In this document: positions 58,430-64,000 of the stretch, piece after piece
Numbering within the stretch: position 1 is the stretch's first letter
How the letters are laid out: every line of letters starts with the position of its first letter
DNA from: Dryococelus australis
Lineage: Eukaryota > Arthropoda > Insecta > Phasmatodea > Phasmatidae
Length of the DNA: 64,000 bases
Assembly (NCBI GenBank): GCA_029891345.1
Contig: CM056994.1
Location: 138,018,457 to 138,082,456 of the forward strand
Direction: 5' to 3'
Notes under the pieces: model-generated
Seen by the model: the letters and a program-made list of their open reading frames with translations, nothing else
Told to the model about the DNA's origin: nothing
Databases searched by the model: none
Made by a program: the position numbers and the translations under genes

Positions 58430-59280
58430 TTTTTCAACGTCCTTATTAGTGAAGTGGCGGGAAATTGAGTAAGCGAATATATGTTGTGTGAAATATTTCA
58501 TCACTTTAGTGTTCTCTTCAATTTGTGCGATGAAACATTCATCTCTCTGTAATTTTCCTTTGAACACTCATTAAGTGCTCGTCAATGGTCATCAATTCCG
58601 CGATCTATCTCCATTTTCACACATTCATATTCGCCCCGAGCTCATATAAGTGTTCGAAAGAATTTGTTGTCCAGACATCATAACGCACAATTGCGAGATG
58701 ATGCGATTGCTAGTTTCGAGAACGAAATTAGTTAGCAGTATACCTTGGATCTTTCGGGATCGCCAACATTTCGAATTATTCTTATACCGTAATCACAAGT
58801 TCAATTTCTTGTATGAGGCAACCGTTATCTCCACCTTATTCATCTGTCCAAGGAATATGTAGTCCATATTCGCTGGACGTCCCATGCTATAGTACTCTTG
58901 AATGCACTTATGCTACATCATAGAAGAGGAACACTGAGTTTGGCAATGCTCACTCGGCAGTATGACAAATTCGTTATCGCTGCAAGGGATATAACCGATG
59001 CCATCCACGACCTGTAATACAAATGCAATGTGCTGGTATTTCGGTTGCTGAAGCAATTTAGGAGTAAAGGTCTACAATCTCAAACCTCAGGTCATTTGAT
59101 TCGTCGAGCAAGTTCAACATAATGCATGCCATTCTGCAATTGGATGGTCCCTAATAACACAACTTATGGTACTGGGCAACAGCTCACTATGATGGGAGTC
59201 ATATGAGAGATTGGCATCTTCCTCACTAATTTCTACAGGAAGCAAAACTCCTTGCTTGACGATAGGTAATCTATTTACTT
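58430..59280 (-). pseudogene. Packaging ATPase of Polinton D (broken)
   Basis: The P-loop reads GPSNCRMACIMLNLL (about 59140-59095): the Gly-Lys-Thr core has become Arg-Met-Ala, so ATP binding is lost. DLRFEIVDLYS and QQPKYQHIAFVLQ follow, then DGIGYIPCSDNEFVILPSE, equal to the family's IGYFTFSNNEDxxPP. YYSMGRPANMDYIFLGQ (about 58888-58838) is the sensor block. A worn end near 58430 shows NKDVEKPRG. The gene is divergent from PLA2-adenain, with about 300 bp between. Confidence 0.7.
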
Positions 59281-59576
59281 CTGCTTGTTATATATCATAC
59301 TGAGAAGAAGAAGAAGGATAAGAAGAAGGAGGTAGCAGGTAGCATAAACAAGCCTTCCGCTAATATTATGCACACTTTATTGGCAGAAAAATGTTTCTTG
59401 GCAGTAGAATGTCTCTTCAAAATATCACTCTAGGTATGCAGTCATTGGCAGATTTTGCATTTAAATGTCATATTTCAATATGTGATATAAGTCTAATGAT
59501 CCTTGTCTAGAATGATAGTGAAAGAAAAGTTTGTACAGGAGGCCAAATTTATCATTTCTTAGGTCAGATCACCACA

Positions 59577-60560
59577 ATGCCTCGAAGAGACAAGTTCAAA
59601 GCTGGAAATGGGACCATCGATATGCTCAACTACAAATTACCATTCGAGATACAAGTTTTGCAGATCGGAAATAAAGTTATCTAAATGGCTGGCATGCGGC
59701 AACACAAGCATCAATTCACTGGATTATGCATCAAAGAACATTACATTGTTTACTCCCTGCAAATTGATCTACAAGCACGGCACCAGGAAGACAAGATAGG
59801 CCGCGCACTGGATTCCGGACTCGGAGAAAAATGAATTTTTTGGACTTTTTCCAATGTGATGAAGATACTTCTGAAGATAAACATGGGTGCAAAGAGCAAG
59901 GGGTGACGAGGGCAAGAAGAACATGCAAGATCAAGAAAAAATCTATGGGCGTATATTTCCATTGATTTCGACTGCACTCGGAGCCCTCGGAGGCCTAATC
60001 GGAGCCACAAGCATTATCGTCCGAGCCATCAACACAGCATCGAATGAAAAGAAGCAATTTTCGAGGCCCAAAGGCACAATCAAAAAACAGAAACTATCAC
60101 CATGGGTATGTAAATGGTCAAAGTTTCTACTTAATTCCATATCCAGTAGGAGATGGAAGTGTGAAAAATGACCCTACAATAAGAGGCATTAACAAAATAT
60201 CTTCCGAAACAATCGCTCACGAATGCATATTTGGAACTGTTTGAACATAACATGAAAATATGTAATTTTCGCAGAATTTTCATTCCAGATGCTTTGCCCC
60301 TTATAACAGAATGTGACGAATGTGTCATAATCATTCTGGACATGAGAACCAGGCCTGATAATCACTGGATAACTTGTTTGAAACATGGAAAATATGCAGA
60401 ATACCTCAACAGCTTTGGGAATCTTCGTCATCTACCCAAGCTGCGACAGTTGCTGAAAAATTACAAACCTACTCACGACTATATACAGAGCAGTTGCCAA
60501 ACACGTTGAACTGCCCGACACTTGTGTCTTCGCTTCCTTGCTAATTCGTACAATTAAGTG
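59577..60560 (+). pseudogene. PLA2-adenain polyprotein of Polinton D (broken)
   Basis: ATG at 59577 reads MPRRDKFKAGNGTIDMLNYK then LPFEIQ, the usual N-terminus. The catalytic PLA2 block reads CIKEHYIVYS near 59725, with Asp replaced by Tyr. ARHQEDKIGRALDSGLGEK matches the family after it. GRIFPLISTALGALGGLIGA (59948-60007) is a hydrophobic Gly/Ala-rich segment typical of the linker and possibly a membrane-active peptide. The protease part reads CNFRRIFIPDALPLI, then DNHWITC (catalytic His near 60362), YLNSFGNLRHLPKL, and near 60509-60540 an NC block (Cys codon 60512-60514) with a one-base insertion just behind it. Stops occur near 59684 and 59832. Confidence 0.75.
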
Positions 60561-60566
60561 AATAAA

Positions 60567-60770
60567 ATGACTATACATCAACAGGAAAACATCAGTCACT
60601 TCGATATTTCTTACCTTAGCAAGTCGTTGCTCCAAGGCGCATGCTGTACTCTTCGCACCACTTGGCTTTGAAGGGAAATGTGCATAGGTTTGGCGGAGTT
60701 TCAAACTTACAATGCAATACCGAACATCGGCAAAAAAAAACTGTAAGATATACCTCTCGAAAAGCAGTAA
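60567..60770 (+). pseudogene. Penton N-terminal fragment of Polinton D
   Basis: ATG at 60567, then after a frame change MCIGLAEFQTYNAIPNIGK near 60680-60735, matching the family's GLxxFxTYNxIPNI and CVGLADFQKHNAIFN of element A. Homology ends about 60770, which marks the truncation of element D. Confidence 0.6.
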
Positions 60771-61344
60771 TGTCTCCCATCAGGTAACATTGCCCGTTGG
60801 CTCTTAAGCTGTGGAAGGGAGTTTATTCTGTGTGGCATAAAGGGTGTGAGGTTATATCTGCAGGAGATGCAAACCAAGATGTCCGTATGTGTGTAAACAA
60901 TAATTAAGGTTGTGACTCATTACAGAGTCCTTATCAGATCTGTGGTAGTGGACAGGGATGAATGGTAAATGGATGTGGAGGAGGTGGTAGGTGTGGTAAC
61001 AATTTAGATAGCGAGGTTCACAGAGGGGAATTAAGAAAGAAATCGTTGGGAAGGGGTTGTGACGGTGGTAGTTGAGAATGGCAAGAGATGGGGTTGGCGG
61101 GTAAAAAGGGACACAATGAGGTATAATAATGGTGGCCAGAATAGAGGGGGTGGTACTGAGGAGTAGGTTTGGTCGAACAATGCGGTGTTAAGAGGTAAAG
61201 ACTGTATAGAATTTGTAGTGAACCAAGTCTGTGTGGTTGAAACAGAGAGGAATACTAATCGGGCAGTCAAAATAGGGTTGTTTGCAGTAAGGGTGGAAGT
61301 GGAGGGAGCGACCCACTCTGGATCAGTGCCCAAAAAATTAAATT
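60771..61344. other. G-rich stretch between D and E, no gene seen
   Basis: Purine and G/T-rich (ggaggtggtaggtgtgg and similar) with no protein domain. It could belong to the outer end of element E. Confidence 0.45.
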
Positions 61345-61555
61345 GATTGAAAGGATTAATAGTTTAATTGGAATGGTTGAGTGTTCAAATGGTTAATTTT
61401 AGCATGAAAAGGTTATCTGTTTAATTGAAGGGTAAAGTGTTCAAAGGGTTATGTTTGCATGAAATGGTTTGTTGTTTAATTGTAAGGGTTGATCGTTTGA
61501 ATGGAAAGGGCTAAATATGTTGAACGGGTTAAGTCCCCAAAGGGTAATTGTTACC
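61345..61555. repeat. Tandem units of about 58 bp
   Basis: About three and a half copies of a unit that starts gtttaattg and includes gtgttcaaa and gcatgaaa. Similar AT motif repeats mark the outer tips of B and C, so this may be the tip of element E. Confidence 0.65.
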
Positions 61556-61719
61556 TCTTCGGAATCTTGCAGTCGACTGAGCTCTGAGGGGTAGTACTAG
61601 CATATATATATATATATACTGACCTTAGAGCAAGAGTGTTATAAGGGATTAATGTTGCCTTTTCGAAGTCTCTGGTTGGAATGTCCTTTGAAGATTTGAA
61701 AGAGGGGAGGGGGAAGAGC

Positions 61720-63300
61720 AGTAGAGTAAGTACGTCCTCTTCGAAGTTTGACAACTAAATAAGCTGGTATGATGGGTGAGGGATGGGGGAGGTGGTCGGG
61801 AGCGGTAGAGATCCGTTCCGGTCGGTGGTCAGTGGAGGAATGAGCTAGACGATGGGTGAGGGGAAGGATGGTGTGGGGATCTCGTCTCCTCTGCTATCCA
61901 CTACACTACTAAATCTGTGATGGCCGTTAAAAATTCAGTGTTTGAAAACAACGAATTTTATACTTACACAAGTATAGAATTTGAACGAATTACAAGCACC
62001 GAAATGTAAATAGGAATAAAATACATAGTTAAACGACTCAAGAAAACATAAATTATCTGCAAAATACGCACACTGAGAAACCAAGTACCACTGAAATACG
62101 ATCAATCAAAATTAATCAAAATTAGCGACACAAATACTATGTACGTGCAATGAGAAAACGATTTACGAATGAAACATTAAATATAATTATATATATATAT
62201 ATATATAACTACACAAATCAATTACCTACCAGCACACGCATTTAATAACAAAATACAAATGAAGCATTAAATGTAATGGGACAAGGCATTATTTATACAA
62301 ACAATATCTACACATAATGATAAAGTAGTCAAAGAATAAGTACCGACTACCTACACCCAAAGCGTAGATTCACACCGCGTCACTTGCAAAGACAGACTGA
62401 ACCCAGACAGTGTATACATATTACTATAACGCCCAGCCTAGCTTATACCCCACACCCCCCGGCCCAACTGTCAACAATGTGACATGACGTGTAATATTGC
62501 TATGTAAATTTTCGGTATAAGTTAAATCTACATTTTATTTCATAAATAGGCCTACTATGGTTCAGTAAAATTAATTTTAACATTATCAGCCTATACAACT
62601 GGTCTCACACAATTTCGTAGAATGTGTTTAAAATACTCCTTCGTTATCATGCACATTTCCTCATGCAGACAAATGCCATTTAAATGACGTGCAAAGTATT
62701 ATGTTACTACCCACATAGCGTAATTCAAGACAACACCACACATTTGTATTCCGCAGGCCTAGCGCGCCGCGAGCGACATTGTCACCGCTTGCACCGCGCC
62801 GAACCTCATAATGAAAGCCCGGGCCGGCCGTGTGCTATACTATCTAAGTCACGGTCCCACTCTTTCCATCACAAAGTTTAAATAACCGCATACATAATAC
62901 TTAATTTACACAGCATTCGTTTTATAAAAATTTTAAAAATCAATAAAAAAATTAAATTTACCAATGAAATCATTAATTTTCATTACTATTTGTTCTAGCG
63001 TTCAGTTGCATGTGTGGTATTCATTAATGCTCCTTTATACACTGCGTTGTCTGAAGTTATGTTACGTATAGCAGCTCAGTGGGGCAGGTATTCTCGCCTT
63101 ACTTTCTCACTCTTCAGCGAGCACCAGCCAGAGCGTTTACGACGCTATACCTGCGTGTTTCACAGGCCTCTCGCCTTAACACGCCACCAGTCATCTCTCA
63201 CTCTCTCTATCTCTTTCATCCTACCACGCCCTGCATCAGGGCGTTCGCCACCCACGACATTCCGTTACAAAAATATTTAGAGCTAACAATACAAATATTC
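61720..63300. repeat. Possible left terminal repeat of a further Polinton (E)
   Basis: GGTGGG/GTAGGG-rich outer part (61770-61890) followed by AT-rich, then GC-rich (62750-62830) segments resembles the succession in the left terminal repeat of C (37.3-39.4 kb) in the same orientation. Exact matched blocks were short. TA microsatellites lie at 61597-61618 and 62186-62207. If correct, the element continues beyond the window. Confidence 0.3.
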
Positions 63301-64000
63301 ATTTCAAGCAATATCATTGACAAATTACAATGTAAATACTAGTAAAAATGGCATTTATTTAAATAAGCTTTACAATGATTTCCAAACAGAAACTATGTCC
63401 TGTTGGAATAGAATAACACCAAACTGTAAGAATCCCCATACTCTCAACAAATCCCAATGTCGTACTTGCCAAACTGAAAAACCTACTTACCTTTTTCCTG
63501 TAAAGCCCTGATACAAGTGAATGCAAGATTTTCCCATCCCAAGTAGTATTTAAACACTCTCATATCGCCTCGGAAATAGCTCCCCTATGTGTCCCTACAG
63601 TTTGAGTAAAAAACAATTTTTTTTTAATTTTATTTGTTTAACTATGCGTAAAATGAGTATTGTACTTGTAGCGTACACCATGTCTCCGTGTAACACGTAG
63701 TTCCACCACGCATCCAGCAGCACCAGTAACATGCAGATCTCACTCAGTCTCACCTTTAGAAACTTATAAGCTAATCGTGTATAGATTTTATTAACTCTTT
63801 GAACGTGTTACTTCATAACCATTCGTAAGCCGAATCTTCTTTTACAAGTTTATTTTACTTGTCAATTATTTAGTTTCCTTAGTAAACATTGCTTTGATTA
63901 TATAAATAAGGGCCGAGGCGGGAACCGAGTTATATTATAATCCCTAATGCATCACACCAAATCATCTTAACTGTGCTATTCCCAAAGTGTCTTAGTTGAA
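63301..64000. other. Right edge, no gene seen
   Basis: AT-rich; short reading frames without recognisable domains. Confidence 0.45.

Larger units (their letters stand above)
56700..60770 (+). mobile_element. Polinton D, truncated and decayed
   Basis: Same orientation as B. The minus strand carries integrase, Z and ATPase remnants (57.5 to 59.3 kb and down to 56.9 kb), the plus strand carries PLA2-adenain and the start of penton (59.58-60.77 kb). Penton breaks off at about 60770 and hexon, X and pPolB are missing. No terminal repeats were identified for it. Confidence 0.75.

Overview
The window looks like nuclear DNA of a large-genome insect, most likely a polyneopteran such as an orthopteroid. 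It is AT-rich, has very long introns, and carries a chymotrypsin-type digestive protease gene of insect style, a tRNA-derived SINE, Tc1/mariner-like transposons of the DUF4817 type and several decayed Polinton/Maverick (adintovirus-like) elements. No bacterial gene structure, rRNA or CRISPR array is present. The species assignment is inference.

Host gene. Four exons of a chymotrypsin-like serine protease lie on the + strand at 21499-21665, 23138-23236, 54284-54426 and 55699-55869. They carry Asp102, the GWG strand, the S189-type pocket and the Ser195 exon. All splice phases agree. The 5' exon or exons with the signal peptide and His57 were not found. Intron 2 is 31,047 bp and holds most of the mobile DNA.

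Viral-like elements. Four decayed Polintons can be followed, here named A (about 0.7-4.35 kb), B (about 6.4-19.9 kb), C (about 37.2-54.0 kb, inverted) and D (about 56.7-60.8 kb). A probable end of a fifth, E, starts near 61.3 kb. A common layout emerges: integrase, protein Z, fibre-like protein Y and packaging ATPase on one strand; then, divergently, a PLA2-adenain polyprotein, penton, hexon, conserved protein X and a protein-primed DNA polymerase B (pPolB). Element C has inverted terminal repeats of about 2.1-2.6 kb. Every viral-like gene is broken by stops, frameshifts or deletions, so these are fossils. TATA boxes followed about 20 bp later by a TCAGT initiator survive before several of them.

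Other mobile DNA. Intron 2 also holds a 1.27-kb inverted-repeat element (25.2-26.4 kb), two adjacent Tc1/mariner-like transposons with about 50-bp terminal inverted repeats (27.8-29.7 and 30.2-32.1 kb), and a 3.29-kb almost spacer-free palindrome (33.93-37.22 kb) that abuts the left end of element C.

Most interesting points: the palindrome, with tRNA-like motifs in both arms; a possible small GT-AG intron in one transposase; a repeat-rich module (R) shared by elements A and B; the phage-like fibre motif of protein Y; and the deletion history of each Polinton. Boundaries of decayed genes are approximate. Homology calls come from recalled family motifs, not from a database search.
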